Below, piece after piece: positions 9,752 through 17,307 of a DNA stretch of 64,000 nt. A program made the translations under genes and the position numbers. The notes under the pieces are model-generated. The model did no database searches and was not told where the DNA came from. It was given only the letters and a program-made list of their open reading frames with translations. Numbering within the stretch: position 1 is the first letter of the stretch; the number at the start of each line of letters is the position of its first letter. The DNA is from Clostridia bacterium. GTDB lineage: Bacteria; Bacillota; Clostridia; Christensenellales; Borkfalkiaceae. Where the stretch lies: NCBI GenBank assembly GCA_017415505.1, contig JAFQGG010000030.1:25987-89986 (forward strand). The letters are read 5' to 3'.

Positions 9752-10159
9752 TTAGTCCTCACGCTTTTTGTTGATAACGCCCGAAAGTACGCCGTTCACG
9801 AAATCTACGCTTTTTTCCGTGGAATACTTCCGTGCAAGATTGGTGGCTTCCGAAACGGAAACGACGGGCGGAATATCGTCGAAATAAAGAATTTCCGCCA
9901 TGGCGATAAGCAAAATGCTTTTGTCCATGCGGTTTATACGGTTTTCTTTATAGTGGTGACACGCGTCCTCAATCCCCGCGATAAGTTCGCTACGGTGTTC
10001 CTCCACCGTGGCAATCAAATCGGCGGCAAAAAGCAAATCGTCCTCTTTTTCCAACTTGAACTGCTTAAAAATTTTCTTTTTTAATGCGTCAAGACAATCG
10101 GTATTGAATTGTTGGGCGTAAACGATATTTAACGCCGCCTCTCTTGCTGTCGTTCTCAT
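9752..10159 (-). CDS. nusB: Transcription antitermination factor NusB
   Basis: All-helical RNA-binding factor that, with NusE/S10, binds boxA in rRNA leaders. The N-terminal REAALNIVYAQQF and C-terminal SVSEATNLARKYSTEKSVDFVNGVL segments (read in part) are the conserved NusB helices. The length of 135 aa is normal. It lies between asp23 and folD, directly abutting folD. An 85-base gap to asp23 holds only a short hairpin. Confidence 0.95.
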   Translation of the reverse strand: MRTTAREAALNIVYAQQFNTDCLDALKKKIFKQFKLEKEDDLLFAADLIATVEEHRSELIAGIEDACHHYKENRINRMDKSILLIAMAEILYFDDIPPVVSVSEATNLARKYSTEKSVDFVNGVLSGVINKKRED

Positions 10160-10204
10160 AATGCACTCCGTTTTTCTAAAAAATTTAGGTATAAATATAA
10201 GACG

Positions 10205-10232
10205 AAAACCCTTCTCTTGCGGGAAGGGTATT
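10205..10232 (-). terminator. Short hairpin between asp23 and nusB
   Basis: A 7-bp stem (10208-10214 with 10223-10229, ACCCTTC/GAAGGGT) is followed on the minus strand by TTTCG. It may be a partial terminator or an RNA-processing hairpin between the two genes. The T-run is poor. Confidence 0.4.
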
Positions 10233-10244
10233 CGTTGAATAATT

Positions 10245-10631
10245 TTAGTTTTGTTCGGCGGAAGGTTCTTCGGACGCTTCTTCCTCGTCTTCTTTTTCGA
10301 CGGGCGGTGCGTCCACGAACACCACGTCGCGAATATGCACGTCTACCTCTGCAACTCTGTAACGGGTCATGTTTTCCACGTTTTGCTTGACTGATTGCTG
10401 TATACGGTAAGCAAGCTCGGGAACGTTGTAGCCGTATTTAACGACGACGGATACGTCGGCGTATACCCCGTCTTTTTCAAGATACAAAGAAATTCCGTTT
10501 TTCTTACCGGGAACGAGCATTGCGCCCTCTACCTCCGCCACGGCAAGCGCGACGATATTGTGCACGATCCCTGCGTTATAAACGACTTTACCGCTACGGT
10601 CGTCTTTCGTGTTCAATTTGATGTTACGCAT
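10245..10631 (-). CDS. Asp23/Gls24 family protein (YqhY-like)
   Basis: Small cytosolic protein of the Asp23/Gls24 family. The conserved core (about residues 15-110) runs VVYNAGIVHNIVALAVAEVEGA, then VDVSVVVKYG-like strands, then a C-terminal AEVDVHIRDVVF strand. Residues 108-128 are a glutamate-rich acidic tail. In Bacillus the homologue YqhY lies beside accBC and modulates acetyl-CoA carboxylase; in this window no accB or accC is present, only nusB downstream, so that link cannot be inferred from context. It has its own sigma-A promoter, separating it from the sporulation operon upstream. Confidence 0.85.
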   Translation of the reverse strand: MRNIKLNTKDDRSGKVVYNAGIVHNIVALAVAEVEGAMLVPGKKNGISLYLEKDGVYADVSVVVKYGYNVPELAYRIQQSVKQNVENMTRYRVAEVDVHIRDVVFVDAPPVEKEDEEEASEEPSAEQN

Positions 10632-10664
10632 TCAAAAAGATCTCCTTATGCAATCTGCATATAT

Positions 10665-10693
10665 ATTATAGCATATCTTTTCGAATTTTTCTA
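10665..10693 (-). promoter_or_regulatory. Sigma-A-type promoter for asp23-nusB and downstream genes
   Basis: Minus strand -10 TATAAT (10665-10670) with a weaker -35 TAGAAA 17 bases upstream. It lies in the gap after spoIIIAH, so the housekeeping genes have a vegetative promoter separate from the spoIIIA operon. Confidence 0.6.
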
Positions 10694-10723
10694 CTGTTTT
10701 GAGGATATTTTCCGCTCTTTTTT

Positions 10724-11212
10724 TTAGCTTTCCGCATAAACAGGCATAATTATCACGTTTCCCGCAACGATTCCCGTTTCGTTTTTCATCATGTTATAGA
10801 TAGAAAGCGCGGTATCGTAGTTGAGTTCGTCGGAATTGATGAACACGTTTACGTTGTCCGAGTCCACGGAAACGGATACGACGGCGTCGGAAAAACCAAG
10901 CGATTTCACCATATTTTCCAAAACGAGCTCTTGCTCCATTGCCGCGACGATTTCCATTTTCATTTCCGTTGCCGCTTCGTATTTTTCGTCGCCCTCTTCG
11001 TAGAGTGCGATTACGCTGTCGAGCTGTACGAGCTCTTCGTTGCGGGTCGTCGTCCGTTCCGTTCTGTAAGTCGTGAAATAGTTCGCCGTGGTAATTCCGT
11101 CGTCCGACGAAACGGTATCCGACGTGTTTGCGAGCACGAAGTTAAATACGGCAGTGACCGCCAAAAGCAGTACCAACGAGGACATTACGATTACCTTTTT
11201 CTTGTTTGACAT
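10724..11212 (-). CDS. spoIIIAH: Stage III sporulation protein AH
   Basis: Mother-cell component of the feeding-tube channel; its extracellular YscJ/FliF-like ring domain binds forespore SpoIIQ. One transmembrane helix is near residues 7-29 (VIVMSSLVLLLAVTAVFNFV), then a linker and a C-terminal domain (about 60-162) with AAMEQELVLENMVKSLGF and a terminal VAGNVIIMP strand. At 162 aa it is shorter than Bacillus SpoIIIAH (about 218) but normal for Clostridia. It is the last gene of the eight-gene operon, 15 bases after spoIIIAG. Confidence 0.9.
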   Translation of the reverse strand: MSNKKKVIVMSSLVLLLAVTAVFNFVLANTSDTVSSDDGITTANYFTTYRTERTTTRNEELVQLDSVIALYEEGDEKYEAATEMKMEIVAAMEQELVLENMVKSLGFSDAVVSVSVDSDNVNVFINSDELNYDTALSIYNMMKNETGIVAGNVIIMPVYAES

Positions 11213-11227
11213 AATATTTATCTCCTT

Positions 11228-11620
11228 TTACACTTTTTTTAAGTAAACTTTCACCGCGTTTTGATTCGTTCCGAGCGCCGCGGCAACCGCTTCCCGAACG
11301 TTTAGAATTACCCGTAGATCGTTTGCGCCCTCGCATACGACCACTACGCTTTTCACGCCTTCTTCCGTTTCGCAAATCATAACGCTAGCGTCGCCGACGC
11401 CCTCGATATCTGCCAATAGGCGGGATACTTTCGTTTCCGTTTGACTTGCGCTTGTCGGCGTAGCCGTTTGTTCGTCCGTATAAAAAATCTTCCAAGACGC
11501 GAACAAAAGCGCGAACGCTAATGCGGAAATAAGAATAATTTCCTTTAATTTTCCGCTTAAAAGAAACCGTTTCTGTTTTGGCTCAGTAGGCGGTTTATTG
11601 TCCGATTTATACGCGTTCAT
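11228..11620 (-). CDS. spoIIIAG: Stage III sporulation protein AG
   Basis: Forms the large mother-cell ring of the SpoIIIA-SpoIIQ channel. It has one transmembrane helix at about residues 25-47 and a C-terminal ring-building domain containing LLADIEGVGDASVMICETEEG and a final VREAVAAALGTNQNAVKVYLKK helix-strand (read in part). At 130 aa it is shorter than Bacillus SpoIIIAG (about 229), because the insertion that forms the beta-barrel neck is reduced; this is inferred from length only. The start overlaps the spoIIIAF stop (ATGA). Confidence 0.88.
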   Translation of the reverse strand: MNAYKSDNKPPTEPKQKRFLLSGKLKEIILISALAFALLFASWKIFYTDEQTATPTSASQTETKVSRLLADIEGVGDASVMICETEEGVKSVVVVCEGANDLRVILNVREAVAAALGTNQNAVKVYLKKV

Positions 11621-12105
11621 TCTATCAACACCTCGCTACAATAGTTTTTCTTCAAGTAATCCAGCATTTCCTTTTTTTTCTCCTCCGTTATCGGCGTTTG
11701 CGTTTCAATCCGTATTTTATCGATACGAATATCTCCGCTCGTATCTTCAAAACTCCAATAAAGCGTCACCGCCGTTTCCAGCGAATATTTTGAGAGAATT
11801 TCTTCCCGCAAAACGCTTTCTGCGTTACGTATTCTCATTTCACAATAATAATCTATGAACGAGCCGTCCGTCATTATGACCGATTGTTCCAACTTTTTTT
11901 CCCCGTTTTCCGTACCTTCTTTCCGTATTTTGTCGAATAGGTCCGTCGAACGCAAAAATCGCGGAATCGGTGCGATAATGACGAGCAAACAGGCAAGTTT
12001 TGCAATACCTTTTATCGTATTGCCCGTCTTCCCTTCGGGAATAATCGAAGTCAACAGCGCACAAAGAAGCACCGTGCCAATAATCGATAGCAAATACCCG
12101 CTCAT
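11617..12105 (-). CDS. spoIIIAF: Stage III sporulation protein AF
   Basis: Membrane protein of the spoIIIA complex. Two N-terminal transmembrane helices (about 3-22 and 30-50) are followed by a soluble domain with a conserved C-terminal YLKKNYCSEVLI strand. The start at 12105 is supported by GGAGGCGCTTTT before the ATG and by the ATGA overlap with the spoIIIAE stop; the longer upstream frame is therefore not coding. It is 162 aa. Confidence 0.88.
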   Translation of the reverse strand: MSGYLLSIIGTVLLCALLTSIIPEGKTGNTIKGIAKLACLLVIIAPIPRFLRSTDLFDKIRKEGTENGEKKLEQSVIMTDGSFIDYYCEMRIRNAESVLREEILSKYSLETAVTLYWSFEDTSGDIRIDKIRIETQTPITEEKKKEMLDYLKKNYCSEVLIE

Positions 12106-13310
12106 AAAAGCGCCTCCGAGCTCGTGACGAGCATGACGATAGAAAGAAAATACATAAACGCGGTGAAAAACAAAGACGCCGTGCAATATTGCAGATTATC
12201 CGCCGTTTCCCCGAGGAAATCGGAGATTCGGCTGTCGCCGAACGGTTGCGTAACGGCAGCGGTAAAACGCAGTAGCAAACTTACGCAAATCAATAAAACG
12301 AGCGGTTCAAATAATACGCTTACCATTAGAAATATACTCATACTGCCAAGTGAGTTTTTAATAAGTACGCTCCCCGCAACGGCAAGGTCGAATCCCCCCG
12401 ATAAAAACCCGCCAACGATAGGAACGGTATTACCGATCGCGTATTTTGCCGCGCGCCGAACGATACCGTCGTAGGCGGAAGAAGTAATACCCTGTAAGCT
12501 CATAAACAAGCCGAATACGGATACGCATATCCCGATTATCCATTTGTTAATACTTTTGAAAAAACCGCCGAATTTGCTTATTTTTAACTCTCTCGTTAAA
12601 TTGCTTGCCATGGAAAACGCCACGACCGTTACCGTAAACGGCAGGACGATAGAAGAAATGAGCGAAACGATCGTGGTCGATAAAAACGCGACGGCGGGAC
12701 GGCATACGGCAACGGAAACCGTTCCACCGCTCGCCGCCATTAAGGTGAGCATTATTGGAAAGACGATTTGCATTTGTTTTCGCATTTGCGATACGCTTTC
12801 CGCCGTTTGCGAAATGCATTGCGTTAAAACGCCGATCAAAGGAATCAAAGCGGCGGCGTACGCAATTAAAAATATCATATCCGCCGAAGTGCGCATATTC
12901 GAACCGCTTTTTAGCGAAGATATTAAACCCGACAGCAAGGTTATTGCCGCAATACAAGCAAAAGCGGGCAGTATTTCGCGTATTTTCTCAAAAAGAATCC
13001 GTAAAAGCTCGCTCCAAAAATTCTCGTAATCGAATTTTTCGCCTTGAATATACGCAATCAAGCGCTCTCCTACGCTTTCGTCGGAAAAGGAATCCAAGGA
13101 ATCGAGGTAGGTTTGCAACGCCTCCAAATCAAGCGCGTCAAGTTGTTCAAGGATACTCTCGTTTAGCTTTTCCTCCGCGTCCGTTTGCGCGGAATCGTTG
13201 CCCGTTGCGACCGCCGATACCGTGCTTATACCCGAAAGGAAAATACTCATGCATAAATGTATAAGTAAAACGACGAGCGCAGGCAATAGTTTTTTTCTTT
13301 TTATACTCAT
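12102..13310 (-). CDS. spoIIIAE: Stage III sporulation protein AE
   Basis: Polytopic membrane protein thought to form the transport core of the SpoIIIA complex. Residues 1-35 form a signal peptide. A charged extracytoplasmic segment with LDALDLEALQTYLDSLDSF follows, then about seven to eight transmembrane helices (from about residue 110 to the end), including the GGFLSGGFDLAVAGSVLIKN loop typical of the family. The length of 402 aa is normal. It is placed directly after spoIIIAD. Confidence 0.93.
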   Translation of the reverse strand: MSIKRKKLLPALVVLLIHLCMSIFLSGISTVSAVATGNDSAQTDAEEKLNESILEQLDALDLEALQTYLDSLDSFSDESVGERLIAYIQGEKFDYENFWSELLRILFEKIREILPAFACIAAITLLSGLISSLKSGSNMRTSADMIFLIAYAAALIPLIGVLTQCISQTAESVSQMRKQMQIVFPIMLTLMAASGGTVSVAVCRPAVAFLSTTIVSLISSIVLPFTVTVVAFSMASNLTRELKISKFGGFFKSINKWIIGICVSVFGLFMSLQGITSSAYDGIVRRAAKYAIGNTVPIVGGFLSGGFDLAVAGSVLIKNSLGSMSIFLMVSVLFEPLVLLICVSLLLRFTAAVTQPFGDSRISDFLGETADNLQYCTASLFFTAFMYFLSIVMLVTSSEALL

Positions 13311-13312
13311 AA

Positions 13313-13705
13313 TTATACCAACTGTAAAAAGCTTTTTACGAGCGTAAGCAATCCTTCAAACACGGGCAAAGCCAATAAAACGATGGCGATTTTACCGCCC
13401 AAGGCAACCTTGTCCGCTACGGCGTTGCTCCCGAAATCGGAGAGTATGCCCGCCCCAAATTCGGTGATATACCCCACGCCCACGATTTTAAGAAGCACTT
13501 TCAAAAGTCCGTTTTCTACGCCCGTCGTTTCGGCAATCGTACGAAAAACGGCAAGTGTTCCCTGCAACGCGTCCACGATATAAAGCAATATCACGATAAT
13601 GCCTGCAACCGTTACGGCAAAAGACAATTCCGGTTTCGTTCCTTTGAGTAAGACCGCCGTTACGGCGGTAACGAATGCTACGCCTACGATTTTCATAATT
13701 TCCAT
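13313..13705 (-). CDS. spoIIIAD: Stage III sporulation protein AD
   Basis: Small integral membrane protein with four hydrophobic helices across 130 aa. It contains the family-typical segments KIVGVGYITEFGAGILSDFG and KVALGGKIAIVLLALPVFEG (read in part). It is paralogous to SpoIIIAC in its N-terminal half. It lies in the invariant spoIIIA gene order, separated by 2 bases from spoIIIAE. Confidence 0.93.
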   Translation of the reverse strand: MEIMKIVGVAFVTAVTAVLLKGTKPELSFAVTVAGIIVILLYIVDALQGTLAVFRTIAETTGVENGLLKVLLKIVGVGYITEFGAGILSDFGSNAVADKVALGGKIAIVLLALPVFEGLLTLVKSFLQLV

Positions 13706-13717
13706 TTCTACAATTCC

Positions 13718-13915
13718 CTAAATAAGTCCGAATATACTTTTTATATCGTTGAATAAATCTCCAATCATTCCGACGACGACCGCGAGCACGATTACGAGTC
13801 CCACGATACTTACGAGCGTTGCGATATCGTCCCGATCGGATTTTTTTAAGATTTGACAAATTACGGTAATAATAATTCCAATCGCCGCAATTTTGAATAA
13901 TATACTGATATCCAT
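13718..13915 (-). CDS. spoIIIAC: Stage III sporulation protein AC
   Basis: A 65-aa protein with two transmembrane helices, beginning MDISILFKIAAIGIIITV and containing QILKKSDRDDIATLVS. The start at 13915 is supported by AAAAGGAGCGAGGT immediately upstream, so the longer reading frame is discarded. It is part of the spoIIIA operon, 17 bases after spoIIIAB. Confidence 0.93.
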   Translation of the reverse strand: MDISILFKIAAIGIIITVICQILKKSDRDDIATLVSIVGLVIVLAVVVGMIGDLFNDIKSIFGLI

Positions 13916-13932
13916 ACCTCGCTCCTTTTCGT

Positions 13933-14421
13933 CTATATTATGAGTATTAAAATGAGTAAACCGCATAAAAATCCAATTTTTACGAATAAATCCCCGTATC
14001 TTTTGCAGTCGGTTTTCGCCTGTTTTTCAAGATTTATCAGCGTTTCTTTTTGCGCGGAAAAGTAGGCTTTTTGCGACGAACTGTCCCCTCTGCCGAGCAT
14101 AAGAAAATAATCTTCCGTCACTGATTTTTGTTCGTTCGTTAAAAAGTCAAAATCACCCGACTCCGTCAAAGGCTCTTGGCGTTCGCTTTTGATTCTATCA
14201 AAAAAGTTTTGCAAAACCGTCAAAAATTCGCCCTTGTACGCGTATTTCCGAAAAAATTCCGATAGAGGTCTTCGGCGATAGGAAATTTCACTTAAAAAAC
14301 GCTCGTTAAAAAGGGTAAACTGTACGAAAAAATCTTTTCGTTTTCGGTATTTTTTTGCCAAAAGATATCCCAAAAAGCTCGTAAACGCAACGATGGCAAC
14401 CCCTAAAAGAAATTTTGCCAT
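13933..14421 (-). CDS. spoIIIAB: Stage III sporulation protein AB
   Basis: Resembles type II secretion GspF-like proteins. One N-terminal helix (5-20), a cytoplasmic helical region containing RRRPLSEFFRKYAYKG and YFSAQKETLINLEKQAKTD (read in part), and a C-terminal hydrophobic helix IGFLCGLLILILII are visible. At 162 aa it is near the normal 171. It lies directly after spoIIIAA, 2 bases apart. Confidence 0.88.
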   Translation of the reverse strand: MAKFLLGVAIVAFTSFLGYLLAKKYRKRKDFFVQFTLFNERFLSEISYRRRPLSEFFRKYAYKGEFLTVLQNFFDRIKSERQEPLTESGDFDFLTNEQKSVTEDYFLMLGRGDSSSQKAYFSAQKETLINLEKQAKTDCKRYGDLFVKIGFLCGLLILILII

Positions 14422-14423
14422 GA

Positions 14424-15278
14424 TTATAAAAGCTCCTTTGCATTTTCGTCGTAAATCGCGTCAATTTTTCCTATTTGATCCCCGTTTAATAAAACGAAAC
14501 GCTCGAACGCGCCTAAAAACGGGGCGCAAATATCGTTAATAGAGTGAAAATGTGCCGTAGCAACGACGGAAATTCCCGCTACACGGGCTTTTTTTACGGC
14601 GTTACAATCGTTCTCGGATAATTCGTCCGTAATAATGATATCCGGGCGTAATGCGCGGATTCCCGCCTCGAACGCCGTCGCCTTGTCGGAATATTTCAAG
14701 ATATCGCAAGTATCGCCCGCGTTCCCGCAAGAAATTTCACCCCGTTCGTCGCAAATCAATATATTTTTTCGTTTGTTTTGGCATAACAACCTGCTTAAAT
14801 CACGCAAAATCGTGGTTTTCCCTTGCCCAGGAGGCGAAGCGATTAAAATACTGCGTATTTTGTCAGACATACAACGGCGATAAATTTCCTTTCCACTATC
14901 GATTACTTCGTGTGGCACACGAATACAAAGAGAAGTAAAATTCCGTAGCGTTAAAGGTTGTCCTTTGTCAAAGACGAATTCCCCCGCCAAACCGATTCTT
15001 TCCCCGTTTTCCGCGGTGATAAAGCCTTGCTTGATTTGTTCCTCGACCGAATACACGGAATATTTTCCCGCGCGGAATACGCAATCGGCAATTTCGTCTA
15101 AATCGCACCGCAAGGCTTTATCGGCAAGCGCTACCAAGCCGTAAAAGCCTAAGTAACGGTATTCCCCGTTATAATTCACGGTCACGGGTTTATCGGCGCG
15201 CAAGCGGATCTCGTAAATCTCCCTTATATTTAGATTTTTAATCCCGTTTTTAACGGTTGTCGGTAAAAAATCAAGCAT
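14424..15278 (-). CDS. spoIIIAA: Stage III sporulation protein AA (ATPase)
   Basis: AAA+/GspE-like ATPase thought to power the SpoIIIA channel. The P-loop reads ASPPGQGKTTILRD, so the first glycine of the canonical GPPGxGKT is Ser. A Walker B-like DIIITDEL follows, then a conserved C-terminal VVATAHFHSINDI. The start at 15278 (MLDFLPTTVKNG) is preferred: a GTG 45 bases upstream lies inside the htpG terminator stem. No clear ribosome site or sigma-E promoter was found. It is the first gene of the operon. Confidence 0.9.
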   Translation of the reverse strand: MLDFLPTTVKNGIKNLNIREIYEIRLRADKPVTVNYNGEYRYLGFYGLVALADKALRCDLDEIADCVFRAGKYSVYSVEEQIKQGFITAENGERIGLAGEFVFDKGQPLTLRNFTSLCIRVPHEVIDSGKEIYRRCMSDKIRSILIASPPGQGKTTILRDLSRLLCQNKRKNILICDERGEISCGNAGDTCDILKYSDKATAFEAGIRALRPDIIITDELSENDCNAVKKARVAGISVVATAHFHSINDICAPFLGAFERFVLLNGDQIGKIDAIYDENAKELL

Positions 15279-15311
15279 TTGTATACTATATGCGTTTGCT
15301 TGTCCGTGTAG

Positions 15312-15350
15312 AACAAAAAACACCCTTCTTTTTCAAGAAAGGTGTTTTCA
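15312..15350 (-). terminator. Rho-independent terminator after htpG
   Basis: Stem AAAACACC (15317-15324) with GGTGTTTT (15341-15348), with further pairing of CTTC/GAAG inside and a T-rich tail on the minus strand. It separates htpG from the spoIIIA operon. Confidence 0.8.
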
Positions 15351-15364
15351 TTATTTTGCGTTTA

Positions 15365-17194
15365 TTATTTGGTATAACCAAAAAGCATTTCCATGCTCTT
15401 GTCGACGAAATCGGAAAGCTCCTCGGGAGCAAGCTTCTTATAAGAAAGCATGGCAAGATAATAGATTTGGCTGGCAACGATACGCTGTTTTTCCTCAGTA
15501 AGCTTTAAGAATCCCAAAACGACGGGATTGGTAAGGTTCAAAACAAGCGTTGCGTGTTCCGTTGGATCGGTTTCGTTCATACCGTAAAAACCGCCCATTT
15601 CCGACATTCTGCGCATAAATTCGTCTACGTTAATAACCGCAGGAAGCTTCCCGCTCTTAAATTTATCCGCTTTTACCGTGATTTTCTCGTTTGCAAGGTA
15701 TTTTTTGAAAGTTTCTACAAGTTCCTTGACTTCTTCTTCCTTGACGGATTCCTCGCTCTTCAACGCACCGTCGATATCCGCGTCAATGCGAACGAAACGA
15801 CACTTTTTGGGGTTTTTATATTCAATAAAGCTAATGAAGTGCGGATCGATATAGGTATCGCAAACGATCGCGTCCAAGCCAGCGTCTTTGAACATGGCGA
15901 TATATTGCGCTTGTTGTACCTCGTCGGATACGTAGTATACGGCTTTGGGTTGCGCGCCCTTTTCCGCTTCCTCGTCGCCCACTTCTTCCCCGAAAAAGTC
16001 TTGCAAGGGTTTATATTCTCCGTTCAAATTCTTGAAAATAATGATATTTTGCACTTTTTCATAGAATTCGTTCTCTTTTACGCAACCGAATTTTATAAAG
16101 GTTGCAATATCTTTCCAACAGTTTTCAAAGCGTTCTTTATCGTTATTAAATAAAGAAGTAAGTTTATCGGCGACTTTTTTGGTGATATGTTTGGAAATTT
16201 TTTGCACCTGCTTGTCGTTTTGCAAGAAGCTTCTCGACACGTTCAAGGGAATATCGGGGCAATCGATTACGCCGTTTAAGAGCATTAAAAATTCGGGAAT
16301 TACCTCTTTTATATTATCCGCAATGAAAACTTGATTGCAATAGAGTTTTACCTGTCCCTTTTCCAACTGTACCTGCGTCTTTTTCACTTGCGGGAAATAT
16401 AAAATTCCTTTCAATCTAAAAGGATATTCCATATTCAAATGAATCCAAAACAAAGGCTCGTTATAATCGGCGAAAGTTTCGCGGTAGAAATTCTTATATT
16501 CTTCCTCCGTGCATTCTTTCGGGTCTTTCAAGTACAACGGCAAAGTATTGTTTAACGGCTTGTCCGTATCGTCGCCCTTGGGGTTAAGGTAGATATTAAA
16601 GGGCATAAACGAGCAGTATTTACGAAGCAATTCCTTAATAGTAAATTCTTTAAGGAAATCCTCTTCTCCGTCCGCGATATGCATAACGATTTTCGTGCCT
16701 CGCTCCACTTTTTCCGTTTCGCTAATCGTATAGGTGGAATTTCCGTCCGATTCCCATTTCACGGCAGGCTCGTCCTTATAGCTCTTCGTGTAGATTTCCA
16801 CGCTGTTCGAAACCATATAAGCGGAATAGAATCCAAGACCGAAATGACCGATTATACCGTCACCCGAGGCTTTTTCATATTTTTGTAAAAAGTCTTCCGC
16901 GCCGGAAAACGCGATTTGCGTGATGTATTTTTCCACTTCTTCCGCGGTCATACCGATACCGTTATCTTCTACGGTAAGCGTTTTGGCTTTCTCGTCCACG
17001 GTCACGACGATTTTGTACTCGCCGTCTTCTTTTTCGGCTTCGCCCATATCGACGAGCTTTTTGTGCTTCGTCATTGCGTCAATACCGTTTGCGACGATTT
17101 CTCGCAAAAAGATATCCTTATCCGAATACAGCCATTTTTTAATAATCGGCATCATATTCTCGCTAGAAATTTTGATTTTACCTTTTTTTGCCAT
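15365..17194 (-). CDS. htpG: Molecular chaperone HtpG (Hsp90)
   Basis: ATP-dependent chaperone. The N-terminal GHKL domain (1-200) shows LREIVANGIDAM in place of the usual ELISNASDA, then DNGIGM and GHFGLGFYSAYMV. The middle domain (about 210-420) and C-terminal dimerisation domain (about 480-609) are complete. The length of 609 aa is normal. AAGGAG precedes the ATG. A perfect 17-base palindrome next to the -10 suggests regulation (see the separate entry). It is monocistronic, with terminators on both sides. Confidence 0.95.
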   Translation of the reverse strand: MAKKGKIKISSENMMPIIKKWLYSDKDIFLREIVANGIDAMTKHKKLVDMGEAEKEDGEYKIVVTVDEKAKTLTVEDNGIGMTAEEVEKYITQIAFSGAEDFLQKYEKASGDGIIGHFGLGFYSAYMVSNSVEIYTKSYKDEPAVKWESDGNSTYTISETEKVERGTKIVMHIADGEEDFLKEFTIKELLRKYCSFMPFNIYLNPKGDDTDKPLNNTLPLYLKDPKECTEEEYKNFYRETFADYNEPLFWIHLNMEYPFRLKGILYFPQVKKTQVQLEKGQVKLYCNQVFIADNIKEVIPEFLMLLNGVIDCPDIPLNVSRSFLQNDKQVQKISKHITKKVADKLTSLFNNDKERFENCWKDIATFIKFGCVKENEFYEKVQNIIIFKNLNGEYKPLQDFFGEEVGDEEAEKGAQPKAVYYVSDEVQQAQYIAMFKDAGLDAIVCDTYIDPHFISFIEYKNPKKCRFVRIDADIDGALKSEESVKEEEVKELVETFKKYLANEKITVKADKFKSGKLPAVINVDEFMRRMSEMGGFYGMNETDPTEHATLVLNLTNPVVLGFLKLTEEKQRIVASQIYYLAMLSYKKLAPEELSDFVDKSMEMLFGYTK

Positions 17195-17208
17195 AATAAT
17201 TCTCCTTG

Positions 17209-17231
17209 CGTTGAAATTTTCAACGATTATA
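17209..17231 (-). promoter_or_regulatory. htpG -10 element and abutting palindromic operator
   Basis: The minus-strand -10 TATAAT (17226-17231) directly abuts a perfect palindrome CGTTGAAATTTTCAACG (17209-17225). The palindrome covers the expected start of transcription and so would suit a repressor. It is neither CIRCE nor an obvious CtsR heptad. I see no convincing -35. Confidence 0.5.
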
Positions 17232-17239
17232 TATAAACC

Positions 17240-17280
17240 AAAAAGCCCGCCTTTAATCGCTATAAAGGCAGACTTTTTTT
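17240..17280 (-). terminator. Rho-independent terminator after ispH-S1
   Basis: A 12-base stem (17244-17255 with 17263-17274) with two wobble pairs, followed by TTTTT on the minus strand. It ends the cmk-plsC-ispH operon. Confidence 0.85.
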
Positions 17281-17307
17281 ATTTTTTGATATTAAACTGC
17301 TCGGAGG

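Noticed and set aside
15278-15310. Possible sigma-E promoter (CATATAGT) upstream of spoIIIAA
   Set aside because: Only a weak -10 resemblance and no acceptable -35 at 14-15 bases; not enough to annotate.
15279-15323. Upstream GTG start for spoIIIAA
   Set aside because: It lies in the stem of the htpG terminator and has no ribosome site at suitable distance; the conserved protein begins at the ATG at 15278.
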